Assembly: GCA_014378155.1 (NCBI GenBank) | Contig: JACMOF010000572.1 | Coordinates: forward strand, 1 to 24,473 | Origin: Caulobacter sp. | Lineage (GTDB): Bacteria; Pseudomonadota; Alphaproteobacteria; Caulobacterales; Caulobacteraceae | Reading direction: 5' to 3' | Length of the DNA: 24,473 bases | Shown: piece after piece, positions 9,316 to 19,519 of the stretch | Layout of the letters: each line of letters opens with the position of its first letter | How positions within the stretch are numbered: the first letter of the stretch is position 1 | The notes under the pieces: model-generated | What the model was told of the DNA's origin: nothing | Database searches by the model: none | The model's input: only the letters and a program-made list of their open reading frames with translations | Program-made: the position numbers and the translations under genes

Positions 9316-9376
9316 GGGTCGGCTACATTTTAATGTTGATGAACAGCGGTCTTTTCGCCGTTGCCCCCGAATCGCG

Positions 9377-9384
9377 GCTAATCT
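9377..9384 (+). promoter_or_regulatory. Candidate -10 element of pyrG
   Basis: GCTAATCT partly matches the Caulobacter -10 consensus GCTANAWC. A weak -35-like TTGCCC is at 9361-9366, and a CcrM methylation site (GAATC, 9369-9373) lies between them. If used, transcription would start close to the ATG at 9393. That would explain why no Shine-Dalgarno sequence is visible. Confidence 0.2.
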
Positions 9385-9386
9385 GA

Positions 9387-11045
<1,659 letters not shown>

Positions 11046-11162
11046 CAACCCCGGTTGCATCCTCGGGGAGTTTCAGGCATAGACGCGCCCTCACACGGCG
11101 GCCTGGGTCCTTCCCGAGTCGCCGTCTCCAGTTTCCAAGCTCAGCGAGCAGAGTCCTCTTCG

Positions 11163-11345
11163 ATGGCCGTTCCCAAAAGAAAAACTTCGCCTTCTCGCCG
11201 GAACATGCGCCGGTCGCACCACGCCCTGGGCGCCAATTCCTTCGTGGAAGACAAGGACTCGGGCGAACTGCGTCGTCCGCACCACGTCGACCTGAAGACC
11301 GGTCTCTATAACGGCAAGCAGATCCTGACGCCGAAGGAAGACTAG
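11163..11345 (+). CDS. rpmF: 50S ribosomal protein L32
   Basis: The product is 60 residues with the invariant L32 opening [20 protein letters not shown], a very basic N-terminus that binds 23S rRNA. The family zinc cysteines are absent, as in most zinc-independent L32 forms. The frame is open further upstream to 11055, but the L32 start at ATG 11163 is unmistakable. The gene stands alone between pyrG (117 bases upstream) and a strong intrinsic terminator, so it has its own transcript end. Two GAGTC sites (11116-11120 and 11151-11155) precede it. Confidence 0.97.
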   Translation: MAVPKRKTSPSRRNMRRSHHALGANSFVEDKDSGELRRPHHVDLKTGLYNGKQILTPKED

Positions 11346-11389
11346 TTTCGCGGTCTCTCCGCTCCGGCGGGGCGACACGACGATGCCTG

Positions 11390-11420
11390 AAAGGCGGCGA
11401 TCTCCGGATCGCCGCCTTTT
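11390..11420 (+). terminator. Intrinsic terminator of rpmF
   Basis: A perfect 13-base-pair stem, 11390-11402 (AAAGGCGGCGATC) with 11407-11419 (GATCGCCGCCTTT), around the tetraloop TCCG. It ends in TTTT, with a further T-run a few bases later. This is a strong Rho-independent terminator. Confidence 0.9.
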
Positions 11421-11527
11421 CGCATTTTTCCCCAGGCCGCGACGGCTTGACCCGTGTTCCAAAGAACGTCGTTTTCGGCAATCTCGTCGAAAAACCATGT
11501 TATCTTGGTAACAAGGGAGATCCGCCC

Positions 11528-12526
11528 ATGCTCACACGCCGAAACCTAACGGCGGGACTGGGATTGTCGCTACTGGCCGAACAGGCCCTGGCGAGATCCA
11601 CGACGCCCGCGCCCCCGGCCATCGAGCCCCAGGCGCAGTCCTCCGCAGGGCCTTTGGTCGCGCCCGACCAGCAAGCCATCTTCGTCGACACCGCGCTGGA
11701 CGCCTCCGACCGCATGACCGTCGAGGTGTTCATCGATGGGAAGGGCCCCTTCAACTTCGTGGTCGATACCGGCGCCGACCGCAGCGCCATCTCCGTCCCC
11801 CTGGCCGAGCGCCTGGGGTTGGAGCGCGGGAAGGACGTGATGCTGCACGGCGTCAGCGGCTCGGCCCTTACACCGACGGCCAAGGTGGCGCTTATGGTGT
11901 CGGGCGACTCGCGGATGAGGAACGCCCAGCTTCCGGTCCTGCCGCCTGAGCGACTCGGAGTCGATGGCCTGATGGGCATCGACATGCTCGAGGACCGCAA
12001 CGTGGTGATGGATTTCCGACGCCACCGACTGGAGGTGCGTCGTAGCAGCGCCCTCAGCCCGGCCTTTTCGGGGGTGAGAGAGGTCTCGGTCATCGCCGAC
12101 CAGCGTTTTGGACGTCTGACGATCGCCAATGCGCGGGTCAGCGGCGTGCGCTGCGTGGCCTTCATCGATTCAGGGTCCGGCGCCAGCATCGGCAACCTGG
12201 CCCTGGCCGAGGCCATCAAGCTGCGGCTGCGCCGCCGGCCCGAGCCGAGCATGGCGGTTCATCTGATCGGCGCGGCAGGGGAGGCGACGCTCGGCGAGTT
12301 CCGGATCGTCCGCTCGATCGAGCTGGGGTCGCTGCGAATGACCAACCTGCCGCTGGTGCTGGCCGACCTGCATATCTTCGACCTCTGGGAGCTCAACAAG
12401 CGGCCAGCGGTGCTGCTGGGGGTGGACGTGTTGAAGATGTTCGCGCGGGTCGAGCTCGATTTCGGTTCCGACCGGGTCAAGTTCCGGCTCGGCAAGGGCT
12501 GGTCGCCGCCGGCGCTGCAGGCCTGA
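11528..12526 (+). CDS. Exported two-lobed retropepsin-like aspartyl protease
   Basis: The product is 332 residues. The N-terminus MLTRRNLTAGLGLSLLAEQA carries a twin-arginine-type signal (TRRNLT), so export to the periplasm is likely. The mature part contains two retropepsin-like halves. Half one has FVVDTGADRSAIS with the catalytic-type DTGA at 80-83 and LMGIDML at 148-154. Half two has AFIDSGSGASIGN with DSGS at 214-217 and LLGVDVL at 296-302. One chain thus supplies both aspartates that viral retropepsins gain by dimerisation. The start is ATG 11528, with AAGGGAG at 11513-11519; an in-frame start at 11447 would bury the signal peptide. A short dyad, GTTA (11499-11502) with TAAC (11509-11512), precedes the Shine-Dalgarno sequence. 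The substrate is unknown. Proteolysis is inferred from the motifs. Confidence 0.85.
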   Translation: MLTRRNLTAGLGLSLLAEQALARSTTPAPPAIEPQAQSSAGPLVAPDQQAIFVDTALDASDRMTVEVFIDGKGPFNFVVDTGADRSAISVPLAERLGLERGKDVMLHGVSGSALTPTAKVALMVSGDSRMRNAQLPVLPPERLGVDGLMGIDMLEDRNVVMDFRRHRLEVRRSSALSPAFSGVREVSVIADQRFGRLTIANARVSGVRCVAFIDSGSGASIGNLALAEAIKLRLRRRPEPSMAVHLIGAAGEATLGEFRIVRSIELGSLRMTNLPLVLADLHIFDLWELNKRPAVLLGVDVLKMFARVELDFGSDRVKFRLGKGWSPPALQA

Positions 12527-12607
12527 GGGCATACGGTCGTTCGGACGATGACGTCCCGCGCCGGTTGCGGTTCGGGGTCTGCGCCGGTAAGGGGAAGCGC
12601 CTTTTGA

Positions 12608-13900
<1,293 letters not shown>

Positions 13901-13920
13901 TCTCCGCCAACGAACGACAG

Positions 13921-13949
13921 GGGGCGGCGCTTCGGCGCCGCCCCTTTTT
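13921..13949 (+). terminator. Intrinsic terminator of eno
   Basis: A perfect 10-base-pair stem, GGGGCGGCGC (13921-13930) with GCGCCGCCCC (13935-13944), closed by the stable tetraloop TTCG and followed by TTTTTGTTTG. A textbook Rho-independent terminator 20 bases after the eno stop. Confidence 0.95.
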
Positions 13950-14094
13950 GTTTGAACAGGTTCGCGCGGCAGGTGATTCTGACGCAACCGCCTAAACGCC
14001 AGGCGCCCGGCGCCAAGGTTCACCAACAATTTTTCTAAAAGCAAAACTGACCGGGCGGCCGCAGCGCCGCGAAAAACGCGCCGAAACGGCTGTT

Positions 14095-14122
14095 TAGATG
14101 CTGCAATGCGGTATCTAGATGC
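14095..14122 (+). repeat. TAGATGC direct repeat
   Basis: Two exact copies of TAGATGC (14095-14101 and 14116-14122) are spaced 21 bases start to start, two helical turns, on the same DNA face. This spacing suits two protomers of a regulator or an activator next to a promoter. No known binding protein is recognised. Confidence 0.35.
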
Positions 14123-14197
14123 CTTTGAAACCATCTCAAATGAAAGCGTTATGATGCTGCTTTCGATCTCTTGCGGTCACCTGCCCAAACCGCCCGT

Positions 14198-14212
14198 TTA
14201 GTAAGGCGTTAA
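14198..14212 (+). promoter_or_regulatory. Candidate CtrA-binding box upstream of ftsB
   Basis: TTAG, seven bases, TTAA: seven of eight fixed positions match the Caulobacter CtrA consensus TTAA-N7-TTAA. It lies 40 bases before the ftsB start. CtrA is the master cell-cycle response regulator of this group and controls several division genes. The match is by eye and one base is off. Confidence 0.35.
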
Positions 14213-14251
14213 GCATGATCGGGCAGGGTAAACTTCCCCTGCTGGGAATCG

Positions 14252-14551
14252 ATGATGTTCGCCCGACTGCAACCCTTCCTGCCGACTGCGGCGCTTCTCC
14301 TGTTGATCACTTACTTCGTGTTTCACGCCCTGACGGGCGAACGGGGCCTGTTATCGACGTCGCAGCGCAACGCAGATCTTGCCGCCGAGACGCTGGAGCT
14401 GAAGAAGATCCACGCCGAAAGGATGGACCTTGAGGCCCGCGCTCGTCTATTACGCAGCGGCAGTTTGTCGGAGGACCTGTTGGAGGAGCGCGCGCGTTCT
14501 CTCCTCGGATATGCCGACCCCAAGGACTACGTGATCCGTACCCAGCGCTAA
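14252..14551 (+). CDS. ftsB: FtsB/DivIC-family septum formation initiator
   Basis: The product is a 99-residue bitopic membrane protein. A short cytosolic N-terminus is followed by one transmembrane helix at about 9-28 (LPTAALLLLITYFVFHAL). A heptad-like coiled coil follows at about 38-70 (NADLAAETLELKKIHAERMD). The C-terminal LLEERARSLLGYADPKDYVI is the pattern conserved in FtsB/DivIC, which with FtsL and FtsQ signals to the septal peptidoglycan synthase FtsWI. Length is normal (about 100). Two consecutive ATGs (14252, 14255) are possible starts; GGGA about 5 bases upstream fits either. Its position between eno and pdhA recalls the common eno-ftsB neighbourhood in proteobacteria. The long upstream region has cell-cycle-type motifs. 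Confidence 0.88.
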   Translation: MMFARLQPFLPTAALLLLITYFVFHALTGERGLLSTSQRNADLAAETLELKKIHAERMDLEARARLLRSGSLSEDLLEERARSLLGYADPKDYVIRTQR

Positions 14552-14595
14552 GGCGCCGTACGGATTGGTTTCTGCGGAGCTGCCGACGGGATCAG

Positions 14596-14660
14596 GCGAA
14601 CCTGACCTGTTTTCGGGTTTGACCAAGGGCTCATCGGCGCGGAACCGAAGGTTGGTTCGC
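14596..14660 (+). promoter_or_regulatory. Dyad elements upstream of pdhA
   Basis: The 162-base gap between ftsB and pdhA contains GCGAACC (14596-14602) and its exact inverse GGTTCGC (14654-14660). The latter overlaps a tighter dyad GAACC (14642-14646) with GGTTC (14654-14658). A TTGACC is at about 14621-14626 without a good -10. These are candidate operator sites for the pdh operon. The binding protein is unknown. Confidence 0.25.
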
Positions 14661-14688
14661 ACGGTGAGCTTCCAGGAGCAGGGCCGCG

Positions 14689-14736
14689 ATGAAGATTGGC
14701 CAGGGAGAGTTGAATGGCGCGCACGCGCAAGGGTGA
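14689..14736 (+). other. Possible short upstream ORF overlapping the pdhA start
   Basis: An ATG at 14689, ten bases after AGGAG (14674-14678), opens a 15-codon frame ([15 protein letters not shown]) that ends in TGA 14734-14736. It is out of frame and reaches 20 bases into pdhA. Its Shine-Dalgarno sequence is at least as good as that of pdhA. It may be translated, or it may be chance. Confidence 0.2.
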
Positions 14737-15745
14737 AGCCCCCGCGGGGAAGGCCGACGCCACCGGTGTCAACACCTTCGTCGGCAAGGACGAGCTTCTG
14801 AAATTCTACCAGAACATGCTGCTGATCCGCCGCTTCGAGGAGCGCGCCGGCCAGCTGTACGGCATGGGCCTGATCGGCGGTTTCTGCCACCTTTACATCG
14901 GTCAGGAAGCCATCGCGGTCGGCATGCAGTCGATCAAGGTCAAGGGCGACCAGATCATCACCGGCTACCGTGACCACGGCCACATGCTGGCCGCCGGCAT
15001 GGATCCAAAGGAAGTCATGGCCGAGCTGACCGGTCGCGCGGGCGGCTCGTCGCGCGGCAAGGGCGGCTCGATGCACATGTTCGACATCGAAACCGGCTTC
15101 TACGGCGGCCACGGCATCGTCGGCGCCCAAGTCTCGCTCGGCACCGGCCTGGCGCTGAACAACCATTACCGGGGCAACGGAAACGTGGCCTTCGCCTATT
15201 TCGGCGACGGCGCGGCCAACCAGGGCCAGGTCTACGAAAGCTTCAACATGGCCCAGCTGTGGAAGCTGCCGGTCGTGTATGTGATCGAGAACAACCAGTA
15301 CGCCATGGGCACCAGCGTCGAGCGTTCGGCGTCGGAAACCGCCTTCCACAAGCGCGGCACCTCGTTCCGGATCCCCGGCGAGGAAGTCGACGGCATGGAC
15401 GTCACGGCCGTCGCCGAGGCCGGCGCCCGCGCCGCCGAGCACGCCCGTAGCGGCCAAGGCCCGTTCATCCTCGAGATGAAGACCTATCGCTATCGCGGCC
15501 ACTCGATGTCCGACCCGGCCAAGTACCGCACCAAGGACGAGGTCGATAACGTCAAGCAGACCCGCGATCCGATCGACCACCTGAAGGAACGCCTGGCCAA
15601 GGTCGGCGTCACCGAGGACGACCTGAAGGTGGTCGACGCCGAGGTGAAGCGCATCGTCGCCGAAGCCGCCGAGTTCGCCCGCACCAGCCCCGAGCCGGAT
15701 CCCTCCGAACTCTATACCGACGTCTATCTGGAGGCCGCCCAGTGA
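14714..15745 (+). CDS. pdhA: Pyruvate dehydrogenase E1 component, alpha subunit
   Basis: The product is a 343-residue thiamine-diphosphate subunit of the heterotetrameric E1 that decarboxylates pyruvate and acetylates lipoyl groups. The ThDP/Mg motif is [17 protein letters not shown], starting at 164 and closing with ENNQYAMG at 192-199. [15 protein letters not shown] is the region equivalent to the phosphorylation loop of mitochondrial E1-alpha. Length is typical of the alphaproteobacterial/mitochondrial form rather than the homodimeric AceE. GGGAGAG at 14703-14709 precedes the ATG. The stop TGA overlaps the GTG start of pdhB by four bases (GTGA, 15742-15745), so the two E1 subunits are probably translationally coupled in equal amounts. 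Confidence 0.97.
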   Translation: MARTRKGEAPAGKADATGVNTFVGKDELLKFYQNMLLIRRFEERAGQLYGMGLIGGFCHLYIGQEAIAVGMQSIKVKGDQIITGYRDHGHMLAAGMDPKEVMAELTGRAGGSSRGKGGSMHMFDIETGFYGGHGIVGAQVSLGTGLALNNHYRGNGNVAFAYFGDGAANQGQVYESFNMAQLWKLPVVYVIENNQYAMGTSVERSASETAFHKRGTSFRIPGEEVDGMDVTAVAEAGARAAEHARSGQGPFILEMKTYRYRGHSMSDPAKYRTKDEVDNVKQTRDPIDHLKERLAKVGVTEDDLKVVDAEVKRIVAEAAEFARTSPEPDPSELYTDVYLEAAQ

Positions 15746-17127
15746 GCGTGGACATCCTCATGCCCGCCCTCTCTCCGACCATGGAAGAGGGCACCCTGGC
15801 CAAGTGGCTGGTCAAGGTGGGCGACACGGTCAAGGCCGGCGACGTGATCGCCGAGATCGAGACCGACAAGGCGACGATGGAAGTCGAAGCCGTGGACGAG
15901 GGCGTCATCGAGGCCCTGCTGATCGACGCCGGCTCCGAGAACGTCAAGGTCAACACCCCGATCGCCAAACTGTCGGGCGAGGACAGCGGTTCGACCCCGG
16001 CTTCGGCCTCCGCGCCTGCCGCTGCCGCTGAACCCGTCGCCGCCGCGCCGGCTCCCGTGGCCGCCGCTCCGGCGACCATCTCGGCCGCCTCGACCTTCGC
16101 TGATCCGGAAATCCCGGCCGGCACGCCGATGAAGAAGATCACCGTGCGCGACGCCCTGCGCGACGCCATGGCCGAGGAGATGCGCCGCGATCCCAACGTC
16201 TTCCTGATGGGCGAGGAAGTCGCCCAGTATCAGGGCGCCTACAAGGTCTCGCGGGATCTCCTCCAGGAGTTCGGCGACAAGCGCGTCATCGACACCCCGA
16301 TCACCGAGCACGGCTTCGCCGGCCTCGGCGTCGGCGCGGCGATGGCCGGCCTCAAGCCGATCGTCGAGTTCATGACCTGGAACTTCGCCATGCAGGCGAT
16401 CGACCAGATCATCAATTCGGCCGCCAAGACGCTCTACATGTCAGGCGGCCAGATCAAGTCGTCGATCGTGTTCCGCGGCCCTAACGGCGCGGCCAGCCGG
16501 GTCGGCGCCCAGCACAGCCAGGACTACGCGGCCTGGTACGGCAACGTCCCCGGCCTGAAGGTCATCGCGCCCTATGACGCGGCCGACGCCAAGGGCCTGT
16601 TGAAGGCCGCCATCCGCGACCCAAACCCGATCGTCTTCCTCGAACATGAGATGATGTACGGCCACGAGTTCGACATCCCGGATGTCGAGGACTGGGTCGT
16701 GCCGATCGGCAAGGCCAAGGTCCGTCGTTTCGTCGCCGAGGGTCACACCGGTCCCAGCGTCACCATCGCCACCTATTCGCGGATGGTCGGCTTTGCCCTG
16801 CAAGCCGCCGAGGAACTGGCCAAGGAGGGCATCGAGGCCGAGGTCGTCGACCTGCGCACGATCCGTCCGATGGACCACGCCACGATCCTTGAAAGCGTCA
16901 AGCGGACCAACCGTCTGGTGACGGTCGAGGAGGGCTGGGGCCCGATGGGCGTCGGCGCCGAGATTGTCGCCCGCATCACCGAGTTCGGCTTCGACTATCT
17001 GGACGCCCCGCCGCTGCGGGTTCACCAGGAAGACGTGCCGCTGCCCTATGCGGCCAATCTGGAAGCCCTGTCGCTGCCCTCGGTCCCCAAGATCGTCAAG
17101 GCGGCCAAGGCGGTCTGCTACCGGTGA
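15742..17127 (+). CDS. pdhB: Pyruvate dehydrogenase E1 beta subunit with N-terminal lipoyl domain
   Basis: The product has 461 residues. Residues 1-80 form a lipoyl domain with the attachment lysine Lys43 in [11 protein letters not shown]. An Ala/Pro-rich mobile linker of about 40 residues follows (81-120). From about 131 comes the transketolase-type E1-beta fold ([20 protein letters not shown], then [12 protein letters not shown], ending with [15 protein letters not shown]). A lipoyl domain on E1-beta is characteristic of alphaproteobacteria. The start is GTG 15742, overlapping the pdhA stop; the adjacent GTG at codon 3 is a less likely alternative. A 65-base segment coding for the lipoyl core (15829-15893) is identical to that of pdhC. 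The gene is followed after 55 bases by the GFA-type gene. Confidence 0.97.
   Translation: MSVDILMPALSPTMEEGTLAKWLVKVGDTVKAGDVIAEIETDKATMEVEAVDEGVIEALLIDAGSENVKVNTPIAKLSGEDSGSTPASASAPAAAAEPVAAAPAPVAAAPATISAASTFADPEIPAGTPMKKITVRDALRDAMAEEMRRDPNVFLMGEEVAQYQGAYKVSRDLLQEFGDKRVIDTPITEHGFAGLGVGAAMAGLKPIVEFMTWNFAMQAIDQIINSAAKTLYMSGGQIKSSIVFRGPNGAASRVGAQHSQDYAAWYGNVPGLKVIAPYDAADAKGLLKAAIRDPNPIVFLEHEMMYGHEFDIPDVEDWVVPIGKAKVRRFVAEGHTGPSVTIATYSRMVGFALQAAEELAKEGIEAEVVDLRTIRPMDHATILESVKRTNRLVTVEEGWGPMGVGAEIVARITEFGFDYLDAPPLRVHQEDVPLPYAANLEALSLPSVPKIVKAAKAVCYR
15829..15893 (+). repeat. 65-base direct repeat, copy in pdhB lipoyl domain
   Basis: Bases 15829-15893 are identical to 17720-17784 in pdhC, covering the codons around the lipoylated lysine. 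Synonymous differences are frequent immediately before and after the block in both genes but absent within it, which points to recent conversion between the copies. Confidence 0.9.
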
Positions 17128-17135
17128 TCGCGCGT

Positions 17136-17172
17136 CCCGCTCACCGCGGTTCTGCCCTGTGTGAGCGGGCAG
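17136..17172 (+). promoter_or_regulatory. Competing hairpins between pdhB and the GFA-type gene
   Basis: CCCGCTCAC (17136-17144) is perfectly complementary to GTGAGCGGG (17161-17169). Alternatively CTGCCC (17152-17157) pairs with GGGCAG (17167-17172), using part of the same segment. The second stem touches the Shine-Dalgarno AGGGGG (17171-17176) of the next gene. Either may act as an intercistronic processing or attenuation element. Confidence 0.3.
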
Positions 17173-17182
17173 GGGGCTGGGC

Positions 17183-17620
17183 ATGACCCAGACCCTCAAC
17201 GGCTCCTGCCACTGCGGCGCGGTCCATGTGCAGCTCGACCCCGGCAAGCCGGTGGCCGAGCTGGCGTTGCGGGCCTGCCAATGCGGCTTCTGCCGTCGGC
17301 ACGGCGCGCGGACCACCAGTGATCCAGGCAGCCGGCTGCACATCACCGCCGCGCCGGGGTCGCTGACGCGTTACCGGTTCGCACGCCGCAAGGTGGACTT
17401 TCTGATCTGCCGCGAATGCGCCGTCTACGTCGCGGCGCTGATCGAGGACGAGGGCCAGGCCTACGCCACCCTCAACGTCGTGGGGACCGACCTGCCGGGT
17501 TTCGCCGAGCGCGAACCCGAACGGCTGGACAGCCACGACGAAACGGACGAACAACGCCTTGCCCGTCGCAAGGCTCGCTGGACGCCGACCACCTTGGTCG
17601 AAGCCGTCCCGAACGCTTGA
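17183..17620 (+). CDS. GFA/CENP-V-like zinc-binding protein inside the pdh operon
   Basis: The product has 145 residues with the cysteine layout of the GFA (glutathione-dependent formaldehyde-activating enzyme-like) fold: SCHCGA (C9, C11), ACQCGFC (C32, C34, C37) and ICRECA (C76, C79). These can hold one structural and one catalytic-type zinc. Members of this family are mostly uncharacterised; Gfa itself has been linked to formaldehyde-glutathione adduct formation. The Asp/Glu-rich stretch and basic C-terminus are not family-specific. AGGGGG lies 6 bases before the ATG. The gene sits between pdhB and pdhC, with pdhC starting 12 bases after its stop, so it is co-transcribed with the PDH complex. 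A role in thiol or aldehyde handling near PDH is inference from position. Confidence 0.82.
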   Translation: MTQTLNGSCHCGAVHVQLDPGKPVAELALRACQCGFCRRHGARTTSDPGSRLHITAAPGSLTRYRFARRKVDFLICRECAVYVAALIEDEGQAYATLNVVGTDLPGFAEREPERLDSHDETDEQRLARRKARWTPTTLVEAVPNA

Positions 17621-17632
17621 GGAAGAAGCTCA

Positions 17633-18943
17633 ATGTCGATCGACATCCTGATGCCCGCCCTGTCGCCCACCATGGAGGAGGGGACCCTCGCCAAGTGGCA
17701 CGTCAAGGTCGGCGACACCGTCAAGGCCGGCGACGTGATCGCCGAGATCGAGACCGACAAGGCGACGATGGAAGTCGAAGCCGTCGATGAAGGCGTGATC
17801 GAAGCCATACTGGTCGAGGCCGGGACCGAGAACGTCAAGGTCAACGCCCAGATCGCCAAGCTGACGGGCGAGGGCGAAAGCCCGGCTCCGCCGCCGGCCG
17901 CGGCCGCTCCCGTCGCCGAGGCGCCAAAGGCCGCCCCGACGCCCGCTGCGCCTGTCCAGGCCGCTGGCGAAACCGCCGCCCCAGCCAAGGCCGCGCCCGC
18001 CGTCGCGCCGACCGGCGACCGCGTGTTCGCCTCGCCTCTGGCTCGCCGCCTGGCTTCGGCCGCCGGCCTGGACCTGAAGGCCATCACCGGCTCGGGGCCC
18101 CACGGCCGCGTGGTCAAGGCCGACGTCGAGGCCGCCGGCAAGGGCGGCGCGACTGCCGCTGCCGCTCCCAAGGCCGCTGCGGCCGCCTCGGCTCCGACGG
18201 CCGCCGCCGAGCCGCGCAAGGTTCTGTCGCTGGAGCAGATGGGCATCCCCGCCGGCTCCTACGACCTGATCCCGCTGGACGGCATGCGCAAGACCATCGC
18301 GCGCCGCCTGACCGACAGCTTCCGCGACGTGCCGCACTTCCCGCTGGTCATCGATCTGGAGATCGACGCCCTGCTGGCCGCCCGCGCCAAGATCAACCGC
18401 CTGCTGGAAGGCCAGGGCGTCAAGGTCTCGGTCAATGACATCGTCATCAAGGCCTGCGCCGTAGCGCTCAAGCGCGTGCCGGAGGCCAACGCCTCCTACA
18501 CGCCCGAGGGCATCGCGATGCACAAGCACGCCGACATCGCCGTGGCCGTGGCCATCGACGGCGGACTGATCACCCCGATCGTCCGCGCCGCCGAGACCAA
18601 GGGCCTGGCCCAGATCTCGGCCGAGGTGAAGGATCTGGCGGCCCGCGCCAAGTCCAAGAAGCTCAAGCCCGAGGAGTTCCAGGGCGGCACCTTCTCGGTC
18701 TCCAACCTGGGCATGTTCGGCATCAAGCAGTTCGCCTCGATCATCAACGAGCCGCAGGGCGCGATCATGAGCGTGGGCGCCGGCGAGCAACGGCCGGTCG
18801 TGAAGAATGGCGAGCTGGCCGTGGCCACGGTGATGACCATCACCCTGACCTGCGACCACCGGGTGGTCGACGGCGCGATCGGGGCCAGGTTCCTGGCCGC
18901 CTTCAAGCCGCTGATCGAAGAGCCGCTGACGCTGCTGGTCTAG
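17633..18943 (+). CDS. pdhC: Dihydrolipoamide acetyltransferase (PDH E2)
   Basis: The product is a 436-residue core protein of the PDH complex, transferring acetyl from lipoyl to CoA. Residues 1-80 are a single lipoyl domain with Lys43 in [10 protein letters not shown]. Residues 81-130 are an Ala/Pro linker. Residues about 131-167 ([18 protein letters not shown] to [14 protein letters not shown]) are the E1/E3-binding domain. After a second Ala-rich linker comes the catalytic domain from about 205, with His409 in [14 protein letters not shown]. Length and single-lipoyl layout are usual for alphaproteobacteria. GAGGAAG overlapping the stop of the upstream gene serves as the Shine-Dalgarno sequence. 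The lipoyl domain is about 85% identical to that of PdhB in protein and contains the 65-base exact repeat. Confidence 0.97.
   Translation: MSIDILMPALSPTMEEGTLAKWHVKVGDTVKAGDVIAEIETDKATMEVEAVDEGVIEAILVEAGTENVKVNAQIAKLTGEGESPAPPPAAAAPVAEAPKAAPTPAAPVQAAGETAAPAKAAPAVAPTGDRVFASPLARRLASAAGLDLKAITGSGPHGRVVKADVEAAGKGGATAAAAPKAAAAASAPTAAAEPRKVLSLEQMGIPAGSYDLIPLDGMRKTIARRLTDSFRDVPHFPLVIDLEIDALLAARAKINRLLEGQGVKVSVNDIVIKACAVALKRVPEANASYTPEGIAMHKHADIAVAVAIDGGLITPIVRAAETKGLAQISAEVKDLAARAKSKKLKPEEFQGGTFSVSNLGMFGIKQFASIINEPQGAIMSVGAGEQRPVVKNGELAVATVMTITLTCDHRVVDGAIGARFLAAFKPLIEEPLTLLV
17720..17784 (+). repeat. 65-base direct repeat, copy in pdhC lipoyl domain
   Basis: This is the exact partner of 15829-15893 in pdhB, 1891 bases downstream in the same orientation and reading frame. 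It encodes the strand-turn-strand around the lipoylated lysine. Confidence 0.9.
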
Positions 18944-18956
18944 GCGGGGAACGACG

Positions 18957-19433
18957 ATGTCGGTCTACGACTTCTCCGCCAAGACGCTGGACGGCCACGA
19001 CACGAGCCTGGCCGACTATCGCGGCCAGGTGCTGCTGATCGTCAACACGGCCAGCAAGTGCGGCTTCACCCCGCAATATGAGGGGTTGGAGACGCTGTAC
19101 CGGGACTACAAGGACCGCGGTTTCACGATCCTGGCCTTCCCCTGCAACCAGTTCGGGGCGCAGGAGCCAGGGAACGCCGAGGAGATCGCCAACTTTTGCG
19201 CGCTGACCTATGACGTGACCTTCCCGGTGCTGGCCAAGATCGACGTCAACGGCCCTGACGCCCACCCGCTCTATGCCTATCTGAAGCACGAGCAGAAGGG
19301 CCTGCTGGGCACCGAGGGCGTCAAGTGGAACTTCACGAAGTTCCTGATCGGCCGTGACGGCGAGGTGGTCGAACGTTTCGCGCCGACCACCAAGCCCGAA
19401 GACCTGACGCTCGCCGTCGAGGCGCTGCTTTAG
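18957..19433 (+). CDS. Glutathione peroxidase-family protein (Cys type, probably thioredoxin-dependent)
   Basis: The product is a 158-residue thiol peroxidase. The peroxidatic residue is Cys35 in NTASKCGFTPQY, not selenocysteine. Gln69 in FPCNQFGAQEPG and Trp124-Asn125 in VKWNFTKFLIG complete the catalytic tetrad. Cys81 in NFCALTYDVTFPV is at the place of the resolving cysteine of two-Cys enzymes such as BtuE, which generally use thioredoxin rather than glutathione. No signal peptide is present, so it is cytosolic. GGGGAA precedes ATG 18957, and the gene starts 13 bases after pdhC, so it is part of the pdh transcript. It probably removes organic or lipid peroxides. The link to PDH (protecting lipoyl thiols) is inferred. 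Confidence 0.93.
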   Translation: MSVYDFSAKTLDGHDTSLADYRGQVLLIVNTASKCGFTPQYEGLETLYRDYKDRGFTILAFPCNQFGAQEPGNAEEIANFCALTYDVTFPVLAKIDVNGPDAHPLYAYLKHEQKGLLGTEGVKWNFTKFLIGRDGEVVERFAPTTKPEDLTLAVEALL

Positions 19434-19449
19434 ACACTCTCTCCTGGAC

Positions 19450-19499
19450 CGGCCTTGCGGCCGATCGACCGACGCCCGCCGGCTCCCCCCGAAGGCGTC
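19450..19499 (+). promoter_or_regulatory. Two small hairpins before lpdA
   Basis: In the 86-base gap, CGGCC and GGCCG enclose TTGC (about 19450-19463), and GACGCC (19471-19476) pairs with GGCGTC (19494-19499). No T-run follows, so these are more likely intercistronic processing or stabilising structures than terminators. Confidence 0.3.
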
Positions 19500-19519
19500 A
19501 AACCTAGGGTAAGAACACC

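Larger units (their letters stand above)
13950..14251. other. Gene-free region between the eno terminator and ftsB
   Basis: About 300 bases with no credible ORF, tRNA or known RNA gene. It contains A/T-rich patches unusual for this DNA (around 14025-14047 and 14091-14160) and a GATTC CcrM site at 13975-13979. TAGATGC is repeated at 14095-14101 and 14116-14122, 21 bases apart. GATGCTGC occurs at 14098-14105 and 14153-14160. There is also a CtrA-like box at 14198-14212, a hairpin GCAGGG (14223-14228) with CCCTGC (14237-14242), and a GAATC site at 14246-14250 touching the ftsB ribosome-binding site. It looks like a regulated promoter region. Confidence 0.5.

Noticed and set aside
11049..11068. 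CCCCG/CGGGG stem-loop after pyrG as a terminator
   Set aside because: Only five base pairs with a ten-base loop and no T-run; too weak to call.
13950..14251. A tRNA or small RNA gene in the eno-ftsB gap
   Set aside because: No cloverleaf, no conserved tRNA loop sequence and no second intrinsic terminator are visible; the content fits a promoter region better.
17630..18859. 409-codon minus-strand frame over pdhC
   Set aside because: Antisense shadow of the Ala/Pro-rich linkers and catalytic domain of pdhC; highly repetitive Gly/Asp/Leu/Val composition with no motif.
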